Of a stretch of DNA of 64,000 bases, positions 31,980 to 41,283 are shown piece by piece. Source of the stretch: Herminiimonas contaminans (GTDB taxonomy: Bacteria > Pseudomonadota > Gammaproteobacteria > Burkholderiales > Burkholderiaceae_D); NCBI RefSeq assembly GCF_015645465.1, contig NZ_JADOEL010000003.1:1-64000 (forward strand), given 5' to 3'. A program made the position numbers and the translations under genes. The stretch's first letter is position 1; each line of letters opens with the position of its first letter. The notes under the pieces are model-generated. The model did no database searches and had not been told where the DNA came from. It saw nothing but the letters and a program-made list of their open reading frames with translations.

Positions 31980-33515
31980 TTAGTCTTCGCGACGCAGGTG
32001 CGGGAACAGCAATACGTCACGGATATTCGGCGAGTCGGTGATGATCATCATCAGGCGATCGATACCGATACCGCAGCCACCGGTCGGAGGCATGCCGTAT
32101 TCCAGCGCACGGATGTAATCAGCGTCGTAGTACATCGCTTCTTCATCGCCTGCGTCCTTGGCGGCTACCTGTGCCTGGAAGCGTGCTGCCTGGTCTTCTG
32201 CATCATTCAGCTCGGAGAAGCCGTTGGCGATTTCACGACCAACCATGAACAACTCAAAGCGCTCGGTGATGCCTTCGACGGTATCCGAAGCACGTGCCAG
32301 TGGCGATACTTCAACCGGGTAATCAATGATGTATGTCGGCTCCCACAGTTGCGCTTCCGCAGTTTCTTCAAACAGTGCCAGTTGCAACGCGCCGAGGCCG
32401 GAGTGGGCATGTGGCTTGACGCCGAATTTCTTCAGTTCAGCCTTGATGAATTCGGCGTCGTGCAATTGTTCGTTGCTGTATTGCGGCGCGTATTTATTGA
32501 TTGCACCGACGATGGTCAGGCGATGGAAAGGCTTCGCCAGGTCCAGTTCGCGACCGCCGTATGTCAGGGTGGCGGTGCCGTGGGCATCGATCGCTGCCTG
32601 ACGGATGACGGCTTCGGTGAAGTCCATCAGCCATTTGTAATCGGTGTACGCCGCATAGAATTCCATCATCGTGAATTCCGGATTGTGGCGTATCGAGACG
32701 CCTTCATTACGGAAGTTACGGTTGATTTCAAAGACGCGATCGAAGCCGCCGACAACCAGGCGCTTCAGGTACAGCTCAGGTGCGATACGCAGGAACATTT
32801 CCATGTCGAGCGCATTGTGATGCGTCACGAAAGGCTTGGCTGCAGCGCCGCCAGGGATCGTGTGCAACATCGGTGTTTCGACTTCCATGAAGTCGTTCTC
32901 TGCCATGAAGCGGCGTATCGATGCGATCGCAGCAGTACGTGCCTTGAAGGTACGGCGTGTATCTTCATTCATGATCAGGTCGACGTAACGCTGGCGATAC
33001 TTGGTTTCCTGATCGGCCAGGCCGTGGAATTTATCCGGCAATGGACGCAGCGATTTGGTCAGCAAGCGCAGTTCGGTAACCTTGATGGTCAATTCATCAG
33101 TCTTGGTTTTGAACAGGGTGCCGACTACGCCCAGGATGTCGCCGAGGTCGTAGTGATGCAGTGCCGCCATCGCCGCTTCACCGGTCAGGTCCAGCGTTGC
33201 GTAGATCTGGATACGGCCATCGGCTTTCGGTCCGGACGCATCCTGCAAGGTGGCAAATGCCGCTTTCTTGCCTGCTTCACGTTTCAACATCATGCGGCCT
33301 GCCAGCGTCACGGTGACTGGCTCGGCTTCCAGTTCTTCGCGTGTCTTGCTGTCGTACTGCGCGTGCAGGTCGGCTGCTTTATGTTGTGGACGGAAGTCGT
33401 TCGGGAACGCGATACCTTGTTCACGCAAGGTGCTCAGCTTGGCGCGGCGCTCGGCGATGATTTTGTTTTCGTCTTGCGGTAGCGCTGCTGCAGCGTCGTC
33501 GTTGTGCGTAGTCAT
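31980..33515 (-). CDS. lysS: Lysyl-tRNA synthetase (class II)
   Basis: 511-aa enzyme charging tRNA-Lys. N-terminal OB-fold (about 65-170), class II motif 1 region [14 protein letters not shown] (about 199-212), motif 2 [20 protein letters not shown] (about 275-294) and motif 3 [11 protein letters not shown] near the C-terminus. ATG at 33515 preferred. It follows prfB by 56 bp on the same strand, a common prfB-lysS pairing. Confidence 0.97.
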   Translation of the reverse strand: MTTHNDDAAAALPQDENKIIAERRAKLSTLREQGIAFPNDFRPQHKAADLHAQYDSKTREELEAEPVTVTLAGRMMLKREAGKKAAFATLQDASGPKADGRIQIYATLDLTGEAAMAALHHYDLGDILGVVGTLFKTKTDELTIKVTELRLLTKSLRPLPDKFHGLADQETKYRQRYVDLIMNEDTRRTFKARTAAIASIRRFMAENDFMEVETPMLHTIPGGAAAKPFVTHHNALDMEMFLRIAPELYLKRLVVGGFDRVFEINRNFRNEGVSIRHNPEFTMMEFYAAYTDYKWLMDFTEAVIRQAAIDAHGTATLTYGGRELDLAKPFHRLTIVGAINKYAPQYSNEQLHDAEFIKAELKKFGVKPHAHSGLGALQLALFEETAEAQLWEPTYIIDYPVEVSPLARASDTVEGITERFELFMVGREIANGFSELNDAEDQAARFQAQVAAKDAGDEEAMYYDADYIRALEYGMPPTGGCGIGIDRLMMIITDSPNIRDVLLFPHLRRED

Positions 33516-33571
33516 GGGAGGCAACAATCTGTATGTAAATGTGTTTTATTGACGGAGGTACTCGGTGCTGC

Positions 33572-34676
33572 TTATACGCCTTGCTTCAGCGATGCGGCGA
33601 TGAAATCGTCGATGTCGCCGTCGAGTACCGCCTTGGTATTGCCGGTTTCAAAGTTGGTACGCAAGTCCTTGATGCGGGACTGATCCAGTACGTAGGAACG
33701 GATCTGATGACCCCAGCCGACGTCGGTTTTGGAGTCTTCCAGCTTTTGCTGTTCGCTCATGCGATTGCGCAATTCCAGCTCAAACAGTTTGGCTTTCAGC
33801 ATGTCCCATGCTTCGGCTTTGTTGCGATGCTGCGAACGGTCGTTCTGGCACTGCACGACGATGCCGGACGGAGCGTGCGTCAGACGCACAGCGGAGTCGG
33901 TTTTATTGATGTGCTGACCACCCGCGCCGGACGCACGATAGGTGTCGATGCGGACGTCGGCCGGATTGATATCGATCTCGATCGAGTCGTCGACTTCAGG
34001 GTAGACGAACAAGCTGGAGAACGAGGTGTGACGACCATTGGCCGAATCGAACGGCGATTTGCGCACCAGGCGATGCACGCCGGTTTCAGTACGCAGGAAG
34101 CCGTAGGCGTAGTCTCCTTCAACCTTGAGGGTCGCGGTTTTGATACCGGCAACCTCGCCGTCGGATTGTTCGAGGATTTCGACCTTGAAGCCTTTGCGTT
34201 CGCAATAGCGCAGGTATTGGCGCAACAACATCGATGCCCAGTCCTGCGCCTCGGTACCACCAGCACCAGCCTGGATATCGATAAAGCAGTTGTTGGCATC
34301 CATAGGATTGTTGAACATGCGGCGGAATTCCATGCCTTCAACCAGCTTCAGCAATTCCTGTGCATCGTTTTCGATGGCGACGATGGTGTCTTCGTCTTTT
34401 TCTTCACGCGCCATTTCAAACAGATCGCGCGCGTCGTTCAGCTCGGAATCAATTTTGATGAGCGTATGGACGATCGCTTCCAGCGATTTCTTTTCTTTGC
34501 CCAGGTCCTGGGCGCGTTTCTGGTCGTTCCAGACATCCGGGTCTTCGAGTTCACCGTTGACCTGGTCGAGTTTCTCTGACTTCACATCGAAGTCAAAGAT
34601 ACCTCCGGAGTTCGGCCGCGCGAGTCGTGAGATCGGCGAGCAGGGATTCGAGGGAATTTAAGCGTTCAGCTTCCAT
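33572..34676 (-). CDS. prfB: Peptide chain release factor 2 (with programmed +1 frameshift)
   Basis: Recognises UAA/UGA stop codons. The frame opens at ATG 34676 ([19 protein letters not shown]), reaches an in-frame TGA at 34595-34593, and continues after a +1 shift through the main 337-codon frame. Stop-codon recognition tripeptide SPF (in KSPFDSAN) and the catalytic GGQ (GAGGQHINK) are present. The shift site is the known RF2 autoregulation: low RF2 lets the ribosome slip at CUU-UGA. Total about 366 aa, the usual length. Confidence 0.97.
34593..34610 (-). promoter_or_regulatory. prfB +1 frameshift site
   Basis: On the minus strand an internal Shine-Dalgarno-like CGGAGG is followed by TAT CTT TGA C, identical in the key CTTTGAC to the E. 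coli RF2 site and with the same short spacing. Confidence 0.95.
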
Positions 34677-34816
34677 GATATTTCTTCAGCAATCAAACCG
34701 TGAATTATACCTGAGCTAGTGTTTGCTTTTAAGCCAGTTTCTAGGGCAAACTGGCTTGGGATATCGTTTTTTCAATATTAGGACTACTGATAAATATTAT
34801 TCAGGGAGTAACAAAT

Positions 34817-35542
34817 ATGGAGCGGTCGCGACACATTTGCGCGTTTTTTTGCGTATGTGCGGTACTGACAGGCTGTTCCACGACCCCGGCGCCACGCGGG
34901 GAAGTCAAGGGGATGTCAGCCAGCGGTAAAGAGATGGCGCAGTCGGATACCAACCGGATTGCCACGATAGCCATGCGTGACAATCTGGAAAGCCTGTATC
35001 TGCTGATGGATAAGCTATACAAGCGCAATCCTGCCGAATGGCGTAAAACCGGCACCAGCCGTGAGGAAAGCATCAAGCGGGTGCGTGCTGCGGTGGAGCA
35101 GCGTCAGCCGTGGCCGGGCCTGCAGGGCCAGCGCGACATCAAGGCACTGTCCCTGGCGCTGAGTCCTGAATTCAGTGGTGACCGGGTGGCGGCGCTGATT
35201 TATGGCAGTGCCGACATGATAGTCGCCGCGCATGATGGCAAAACCGAATTTTTCCTGATCGACGGGCTGGATGCGCAGCATATCTACAATGCCGCCCGCA
35301 ATATCGAAATCGCGGTGTGGCTGCTGGGCAGCCGGCGTGACAGCAATGGCAGGGTTTTGCTGCTGGCCGACGATATCAGCGAAAACGGACGCAACCTGAG
35401 CTTTGAGCGCGAATTCGGCAAGGTGGTCGGTCGACTCGACCTGATGGCCGAGTTCCTGACTGAGAAGTACCGCCGTGCCGGTATCACTTATGTGCAAAAC
35501 CTGATCGGCGGTTCCTTCCTGCAATTCCTGCCAGTGCGTTGA
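34817..35542 (+). CDS. Putative lipoprotein of unknown function
   Basis: A 241-aa protein with a lipoprotein signal (lipobox LTGC, Cys near residue 20), a polar linker, then a mixed alpha/beta domain (ALIYGSADMIVAAHDGKTEFFLIDGL, in parts) and a helical C-terminus. No known family comes to mind with confidence; the style is that of beta-proteobacterial conserved envelope proteins. RBS GGGAG. It converges with recJ. Confidence 0.65.
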   Translation: MERSRHICAFFCVCAVLTGCSTTPAPRGEVKGMSASGKEMAQSDTNRIATIAMRDNLESLYLLMDKLYKRNPAEWRKTGTSREESIKRVRAAVEQRQPWPGLQGQRDIKALSLALSPEFSGDRVAALIYGSADMIVAAHDGKTEFFLIDGLDAQHIYNAARNIEIAVWLLGSRRDSNGRVLLLADDISENGRNLSFEREFGKVVGRLDLMAEFLTEKYRRAGITYVQNLIGGSFLQFLPVR

Positions 35543-35545
35543 TTT

Positions 35546-37243
35546 TTAGTCTGCAGCCTCAGCATGCTCGACCAGCAACTGGACGCGGGTACGGCCATTG
35601 AATTCATTCGCGTCGAGACGGAAAGCGACGCGCGCACGATTCGGTAGCGAGTCTATGTGGCCGAACCAGATAGCGTCATAGCTGGCACCGTCTTTTTCCA
35701 ATGTCAGCTTGAGGTGACGTTCTTTCAGGATGCGCTGGTTGACGACGCGGAACTCATCGCAAAACACTGGCGGCGCAAAGCCCTGGCCCCATACCTGGGC
35801 TTCCATCAATTCTATGAATTGCGTAGTGAAGTAAGCGGTTTCCAGCGGGCCGTCGGTTTCTACCACGCGCTCCAGCTGATTCTGATCCAGCCAGTCCTTG
35901 CCGACTGCTTCAAACGCTGCGGTAAACGCATCCAGTGCATCTGCCCGTATCGTCAAACCAGCCGCCATCGCGTGACCGCCAAATTTATCGATCAGTGTCG
36001 GAGCGTGCTTGGATACCAGATCCAGCGCGTCGCGCAAATGGAAGCCTGCAATCGAGCGACCCGAACCCTTGATCCAGCCATCTCCGGCATCGGCAAAGGT
36101 AATCGTCGGGCGGTAAAACTTGTCTTTCAGGCGTGAGGCGACGATACCGATCACGCCCTGATGCCAGCTCGGATCAAATACGCTGATGGTGGTCTTGTCT
36201 TGCGGATTGAAGTTTTCCAGCAAGAGCAGCGCGGTGTCCTGCATATCCGCTTCTATGCTGCGACGCTCGCGATTGATTTCATCGAGTTGCTGTGCGATAG
36301 CCCAGGCGCGGCCTTCGTCGTCGGTGGTCAGGCATTCTATGCCTAGCGACATGTCCGACAGGCGACCGGCGGCATTCAGGCGCGGCCCCAGTGCAAAGCC
36401 AAGATCGAACGGCGAGGCGCGACGGGCTTCACGTCCGGCCGCGCGGAACAGGGCGGCAACGCCTGCGTGCATGCGTCCGGCGCGCATGCGCTTCAAACCT
36501 TGGGCGACCAGGATGCGGTTATTGGCATCGAGTTTGACCACGTCGGCCACAGTGCCGAGTGCGACCAGGTCGAGCAGGCTATCCAGCTTGGGTTGGGTCT
36601 GTGCGTCGAAGATGCCGCGCTTGCGCATTTCTGCGCGCAAGGCGAGCAGCACGTAAAACATCACGCCTACACCTGCCAGGTTCTTGCTCGGGAAGCCGCA
36701 ATCCGGCTGATTCGGATTCACGATGACGCGTGCTGCCGGCAGCGTGTCAGCGGGCAAGTGATGGTCGGTCACGACCACATCGATGCCGCGACGATTGGCT
36801 TCGGCCACGCCATCTATGCTGGCGATGCCGTTGTCGACGGTGACGATGACGTCGGGCGTTTTTTCACGGACGGCGAGGGCGACGATTTCCGGTGTCAGGC
36901 CATAGCCATATTCAAAGCGATTCGGCACGATGAAGTCGACGATGGCACCCATCGCGCGCAAACCACGCAGCGCAACCGCACAGGCGGTCGCGCCATCGCA
37001 GTCGTAGTCGGCGACGATGATGAGTTTCTTTTTAGCGGCGATCGCGTCGGCCAGGTAGCTGGCGGCCACATCTATTTGCAGCAGGCCGGGCGGCGGAATC
37101 AGTGCAGTCAGTTCGCTATTCAATTCCTTCAGGTCGAGCAAGCCGCGCGCGGCATACAGGCGCGCCATGACCGGGTGCACGCCGCTTTGTGCCATGCGTT
37201 CAGCATCGCGGAATGGATAGGGACGGGTGGTAATACGGGTCAT
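35546..37243 (-). CDS. recJ: Single-stranded-DNA exonuclease RecJ
   Basis: 565-aa 5'-3' ssDNA exonuclease for recombination and mismatch repair. DHH-family motifs: VADYDCDGATA (about 77-87), VTVDNGI, the DHH motif VVTDHHLPA (about 159-167), GLGFALGPRLNAAGR-like FDLGFALGPRLNAAGR, and the DHHA1 segment IKGSGRSIAGFHL with GGHAMAAG. Normal length. Its ATG overlaps the stop of the upstream gene (ATGA). Confidence 0.95.
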   Translation of the reverse strand: MTRITTRPYPFRDAERMAQSGVHPVMARLYAARGLLDLKELNSELTALIPPPGLLQIDVAASYLADAIAAKKKLIIVADYDCDGATACAVALRGLRAMGAIVDFIVPNRFEYGYGLTPEIVALAVREKTPDVIVTVDNGIASIDGVAEANRRGIDVVVTDHHLPADTLPAARVIVNPNQPDCGFPSKNLAGVGVMFYVLLALRAEMRKRGIFDAQTQPKLDSLLDLVALGTVADVVKLDANNRILVAQGLKRMRAGRMHAGVAALFRAAGREARRASPFDLGFALGPRLNAAGRLSDMSLGIECLTTDDEGRAWAIAQQLDEINRERRSIEADMQDTALLLLENFNPQDKTTISVFDPSWHQGVIGIVASRLKDKFYRPTITFADAGDGWIKGSGRSIAGFHLRDALDLVSKHAPTLIDKFGGHAMAAGLTIRADALDAFTAAFEAVGKDWLDQNQLERVVETDGPLETAYFTTQFIELMEAQVWGQGFAPPVFCDEFRVVNQRILKERHLKLTLEKDGASYDAIWFGHIDSLPNRARVAFRLDANEFNGRTRVQLLVEHAEAAD

Positions 37244-38286
37244 GGTGCCAGTCGGGTGAGGGATGCTTTACGCCAGAATTTGCGCAGCGACGATTTGCTG
37301 CTGGTGATGGTCGACAAGGCGGTGTTATTGCTGAGGGTGAGGCTGAGCTGGTCTAGTTGGCCGTTTTTCAGTGCTTCCAGCAAAGGCGCAAACCAGATGC
37401 CTTCCATCGCCTGCAGGCGCATTAGCCATTCCGACCAGTCGCCAGCCATCGCCGGGGCGATGAGGCTTTCCAGTGTGAGCAGGCCGCGTTGCGGATGAGT
37501 GGCTAACAGCTCGGCGGCGGAACTCACGGCACGCTGTCTGAGCTCTGCGCCGATCAGCGGATTGCGCCCGGTGGATAAACTGAATGTTTCTTCAAATTTC
37601 TGTGCCGGAGCCGCATTGCCACTGCTTGTGGCACCCCACAGCCAAACCGAATTGACCGGTTTCAAGCCGCGCATTTCGCGTGCTTCATTGGTCGGATGGG
37701 CATGCCAATGCATTTGGACTTCGTTTTGCAGGCGACGCCAGTCACGCGCTTTTTCGCCCTTGGGCATCCAGATGTCGATGTTGTGGCCGCAGGCTGCGCC
37801 CGGAGTTGACGTCTGCAAAGCGGATAATTCATCGGCGCGCAGGAACCAGGTTTGCGCATCGCCATACAGCAGCGTCTGGCCGGTTTCGGCAAATAAAGGT
37901 TGGATGACCTCAAACAGGCTGCGCGCATCTTCTTCCGCCAGCTGCAATTGCTGGGTGTCTGTCAGGACCAGGTGATCGCGGGCGATGTGTAAATGTACAG
38001 GCTGCAGAATGAACCAGGTGCCATCTGCGCTTGGCAGGCCGTAGGCGGTCATCGCGTTGTGTGCGGCGGCGGGGCTGGTGTCGCCTGTGCTGCCCAGGCC
38101 GAATTGCCGCGCCAGCCATGTTTCATGCGGCAGGCTGCGGGCAAAGCCGTCAAATGCCAGGTGTTCGGTCAAATCGCCGCGTCCGAGCAGGGTGGCGAGT
38201 GCGGGCGTTTTCAGCTCACGCATGAGGTCGCGTGCCATTTCTTTCTGTGGCAGGGCGTACGGTAAAAGGAGTGCAAGTTGAGTCAT
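37240..38286 (-). CDS. Conserved beta-proteobacterial protein coupled to recJ
   Basis: A 348-aa soluble protein. Similar proteins beside recJ in beta-proteobacteria have been labelled phosphoglycerate-mutase-like, but I see no metal-binding motifs of that superfamily, so the label is doubtful. Segments seen include LLGRGDLTEH, LQPVHLHIARDHLVL, and MHWHAHPTNEAREMRGLKPVNSVWLWG in pieces. ATG at 38286 preferred. The ATGA overlap with recJ argues for joint expression and perhaps a link to DNA metabolism. Function unknown. Confidence 0.65.
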   Translation of the reverse strand: MTQLALLLPYALPQKEMARDLMRELKTPALATLLGRGDLTEHLAFDGFARSLPHETWLARQFGLGSTGDTSPAAAHNAMTAYGLPSADGTWFILQPVHLHIARDHLVLTDTQQLQLAEEDARSLFEVIQPLFAETGQTLLYGDAQTWFLRADELSALQTSTPGAACGHNIDIWMPKGEKARDWRRLQNEVQMHWHAHPTNEAREMRGLKPVNSVWLWGATSSGNAAPAQKFEETFSLSTGRNPLIGAELRQRAVSSAAELLATHPQRGLLTLESLIAPAMAGDWSEWLMRLQAMEGIWFAPLLEALKNGQLDQLSLTLSNNTALSTITSSKSSLRKFWRKASLTRLAP

Positions 38287-38471
38287 GCCGCGATTGTAGG
38301 GCAATTGCGTGATGCACTGCTATCTGGATCGCTAATCCGGATTTGTATCTGCCGGGAACGTAAGTTGATACGGCATAGTCAATCGCTGGTACGCTTGCCG
38401 CTTTTCACCCTCGGGCTGTACTGGCAAAGGGGAATGTATGGCAAACTGCGTGCTGCATTCAGGAGCCCTCT

Positions 38472-39737
38472 TTGAGCATCATAAAAAACTTATCTTTCGA
38501 ATGGCTGGTCGGCATACGCTATACGCGTGCCGGGCGACGCAGTGGTCGTAACAGCTTTATCTCATTCATCTCGCTGATTTCGATGGCGGGCATTGCGCTC
38601 GGCGTGGCGGCACTGATTATTGTGTTGTCGGTCATGAACGGCTTCCAGAAGGAGGTGCGTGACCGCATGCTGTCGGTGCTCTCGCATATAGAGATCTTCG
38701 AGCCGCAAGGTGCGCTGCCGGACTGGCAGGCGACTGCGCGTGAAGCCTTCACGAATAAGGAAGTGCTGGGCGCTGCACCTTATGTGGATGCCCAAGCCAT
38801 GATGACGCGTGATGACACTTTGCGTGGCGTCGCGGTGCGTGGTGTGTTGCCAGCGGAAGAACCCAAGGTTTCGGATGTTGCGTCGCAAGTGCGCCAGGGT
38901 AGCCTGAATAATTTGCGTGCCGGTGAGTTCAATATCGTGCTGGGCAATGAGCTGGCCCGTAGCATGGGCGCGCAGCTGGGCGACAAGGTAACGATGATTG
39001 CGCCGCAAGGGCAGGTTACGCCGGCAGGTGTGATTCCGCGTCTCAAGCAATTTACCGTGGCTGGCATTTTCGATTCCGGTCACTTTGAATACGATTCGAC
39101 GCTGGCTTTCATCCATATTAATGATGCGATGACTATGTTCAAACTGCCAGCGCCATCCGGTTTGCGCCTGAAAATCGCCGACATGCAGCGTGCGCCACAA
39201 GTCGCGATGGATTTGACGCAAGTCATCAGCGGCAATGTGCTGATACGTGACTGGTCGCGCCAGAACCGTAACTGGTTCGCTGCGGTACAAACAGAAAAAC
39301 GCATGATGTTCATCATCCTGACCCTGATCATTGCGGTCGCCGCGTTTAACCTGGTGTCCACGCTGGTGATGACAGTGACCGACAAGCAGGCCGATATTGC
39401 GATCCTGCGTACCCTCGGTGCATCGCCACGCTCCATCATGAAGATCTTCATGATCCAGGGCGCTTTGGTCGGCCTGATAGGTACGGCACTGGGCGTTGGT
39501 GGTGGTGTGTTGATTGCGTCGAATATCGATGTGATCGTGCCGTTTATCGAACGCTTGCTGCACGTGCAATTCCTGCCCAAGGATATTTACCTAATTAGCG
39601 AACTGCCATCTGATCTGCGCTGGAATGATGTCTGGACCATCGGCAGTGTGGCAGTAGTACTTTCTTTTGTTGCGACGCTGTACCCAAGCTGGTGGGCTGC
39701 CCGCGTAAAACCTGCGGAGGCATTGCGTTATGAGTGA
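38472..39737 (+). CDS. lolC: Lipoprotein-releasing ABC transporter permease (LolC/LolE type)
   Basis: 421-aa permease that extracts outer-membrane lipoproteins from the inner membrane with LolD. One N-terminal membrane segment (about 25-50), a large periplasmic domain (about 50-270) and three C-terminal spans (about 273-300, 320-350, 385-410). Only one permease gene precedes lolD here, so it may act as a homodimer. It starts at TTG 38472, which fits [12 protein letters not shown] early in the protein. The last 8 bp overlap lolD. Confidence 0.9.
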   Translation: MSIIKNLSFEWLVGIRYTRAGRRSGRNSFISFISLISMAGIALGVAALIIVLSVMNGFQKEVRDRMLSVLSHIEIFEPQGALPDWQATAREAFTNKEVLGAAPYVDAQAMMTRDDTLRGVAVRGVLPAEEPKVSDVASQVRQGSLNNLRAGEFNIVLGNELARSMGAQLGDKVTMIAPQGQVTPAGVIPRLKQFTVAGIFDSGHFEYDSTLAFIHINDAMTMFKLPAPSGLRLKIADMQRAPQVAMDLTQVISGNVLIRDWSRQNRNWFAAVQTEKRMMFIILTLIIAVAAFNLVSTLVMTVTDKQADIAILRTLGASPRSIMKIFMIQGALVGLIGTALGVGGGVLIASNIDVIVPFIERLLHVQFLPKDIYLISELPSDLRWNDVWTIGSVAVVLSFVATLYPSWWAARVKPAEALRYE

Positions 39738-40416
39738 TCAAGTATTGGCGTGCCGCGATCTGGCTAAGACTTTCACGCAAGGGAAGTATTCGGTCAATGT
39801 ACTGAAAGGCATCAACCTGGATATCGTCAAAGGTGAGCGTGTGGCCATCGTCGGCGCTTCCGGTTCCGGCAAATCGACCTTGCTGCATTTGCTGGGTGGC
39901 CTGGATACGCCTAGTGCGGGTTCAGTAACCTTGTTGGGACAGGACTTCGCGACGCTGGATGAAAAGAAACGTGGTGACTTGCGTAACCAGTCGCTGGGCT
40001 TTGTGTATCAGTTCCATCATCTCTTACCAGAGTTTTCTGCGTTGGATAATGTTGCGATGCCCCTGATGATACGGCGTGTACCGCGTGCGGAAGCGCATGA
40101 AACAGCGCGCAAGATACTGGCACGGGTAGGGCTCGAGCATCGCGTTACACACGTACCGGGTGAGTTGTCCGGTGGTGAACGACAACGCGTGGCTTTGGCG
40201 CGCGCGCTGGTGACACAACCGGCGTGTGTACTGGCAGATGAACCTACCGGTAACCTGGACCGTGCAACTGCGCAAAAGACATTCGATCTGATGCTCGAGT
40301 TGTCGCGTACCTTGGGTACGGCGTTTATCATCGTGACGCATGATGTTGAGTTGGCGACGCACTGCGACCGGATTCTGCGTTTGTCGGATGAGGGGCTGCA
40401 GCCTTATACGGATTGA
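39730..40416 (+). CDS. lolD: Lipoprotein-releasing ABC transporter ATPase LolD
   Basis: 228-aa ATPase. Walker A GASGSGKS (about 42-49), Q-loop [20 protein letters not shown] (the LolD-typical stretch), signature [10 protein letters not shown] (about 144-153), Walker [14 protein letters not shown]. Powers the LolC/E-type permease it overlaps. Confidence 0.95.
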   Translation: MSDQVLACRDLAKTFTQGKYSVNVLKGINLDIVKGERVAIVGASGSGKSTLLHLLGGLDTPSAGSVTLLGQDFATLDEKKRGDLRNQSLGFVYQFHHLLPEFSALDNVAMPLMIRRVPRAEAHETARKILARVGLEHRVTHVPGELSGGERQRVALARALVTQPACVLADEPTGNLDRATAQKTFDLMLELSRTLGTAFIIVTHDVELATHCDRILRLSDEGLQPYTD

Positions 40417-40473
40417 TTTTCGGGATAGCTATGGATGATTTGCATTGCCATCATCTGATTGCGCATAGTTGAT

Positions 40474-41271
40474 ATGTGGGTAGATACACACTGTCATCTG
40501 GATGCGGCCGAGTTTGCAGGTGTTGAAGACGCCATTGCAGTCGAAGCGGCGCAAAGCGAGGTCGGCATGATCGTGATCCCGGCGGTTGCGCGCGATAACT
40601 TCGTGACGGTGGCCGAGCTGGCACGCAAGCATGCCAATTGCAGTTACGCCCTCGGCATCCATCCCATCTATGTGCCGCAGGCCGAGGAAAGTGATCTCGC
40701 TCTCTTGCGCGAGACAGTGGCTGCGGCCATGAACGATCCCCGTTTTGTTGCTTTGGGCGAGATAGGCCTGGATTTCTTTGTGCCTATGCTGACCACGCCG
40801 GAGATGCGTGAGAAGCAGGAATTCTTTTATGCAGAGCAACTCAAGATTGCGCGCGACTTTGACTTGCCAGTACTGCTGCATGTGCGGCGTTCGCAAGACA
40901 GCATCCTGAAATACTTGCGTCGCATCAAAGTGGTCGGCGGCATTGCCCATGCATTCAATGGCAGCTTCCAGCAAGCTGAAACCTTCATCTCACTGAATTT
41001 CAAACTCGGCTTTGGCGGCGCGATGACATTTACCCGTGCGCTGCAAATCCGGCGCATGGCGGCGACCTTGCCGATCGAAGCCATCGTGCTGGAAACCGAT
41101 GCACCCGATATTTCGCCGGCCTGGCTGCACCCTGAACGCAATAGTCCTGGGCAATTGCCGCGTATAGGCCAGGTATTGGCTGAATTGCGTGAACTTCCAC
41201 TGAATGAGGTCGCACACCAGACGACCGCCAATGCGCTTGCCGTGATGCCGCGGCTGGGCAGCTTTATCTAA
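40474..41271 (+). CDS. TatD-family metal-dependent DNase
   Basis: 265-aa TIM-barrel hydrolase. Metal-binding motifs: DTHCHLD at the N-terminus, GEIGLD (about 94-99), the VLLHVRRS and AHAFNGS histidines, and LETDAPD (about 206-212). Family members are 3'-5' DNases or quality-control enzymes. The ATG at 40474 gives the family start (MWVDTHCHLD). Followed by comEC, 12 bp away. Confidence 0.9.
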   Translation: MWVDTHCHLDAAEFAGVEDAIAVEAAQSEVGMIVIPAVARDNFVTVAELARKHANCSYALGIHPIYVPQAEESDLALLRETVAAAMNDPRFVALGEIGLDFFVPMLTTPEMREKQEFFYAEQLKIARDFDLPVLLHVRRSQDSILKYLRRIKVVGGIAHAFNGSFQQAETFISLNFKLGFGGAMTFTRALQIRRMAATLPIEAIVLETDAPDISPAWLHPERNSPGQLPRIGQVLAELRELPLNEVAHQTTANALAVMPRLGSFI

Positions 41272-41283
41272 TTCCTGGTCGGC

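Noticed and set aside
34593-34595. In-frame TGA in prfB as a disabling mutation
   Set aside because: It is the conserved programmed frameshift stop of RF2, with the internal SD and CTTTGAC intact.
38278-38475. 65-codon plus-strand frame before lolC
   Set aside because: Overlaps the start of the divergent gene and the lolC start; composition is not protein-like.
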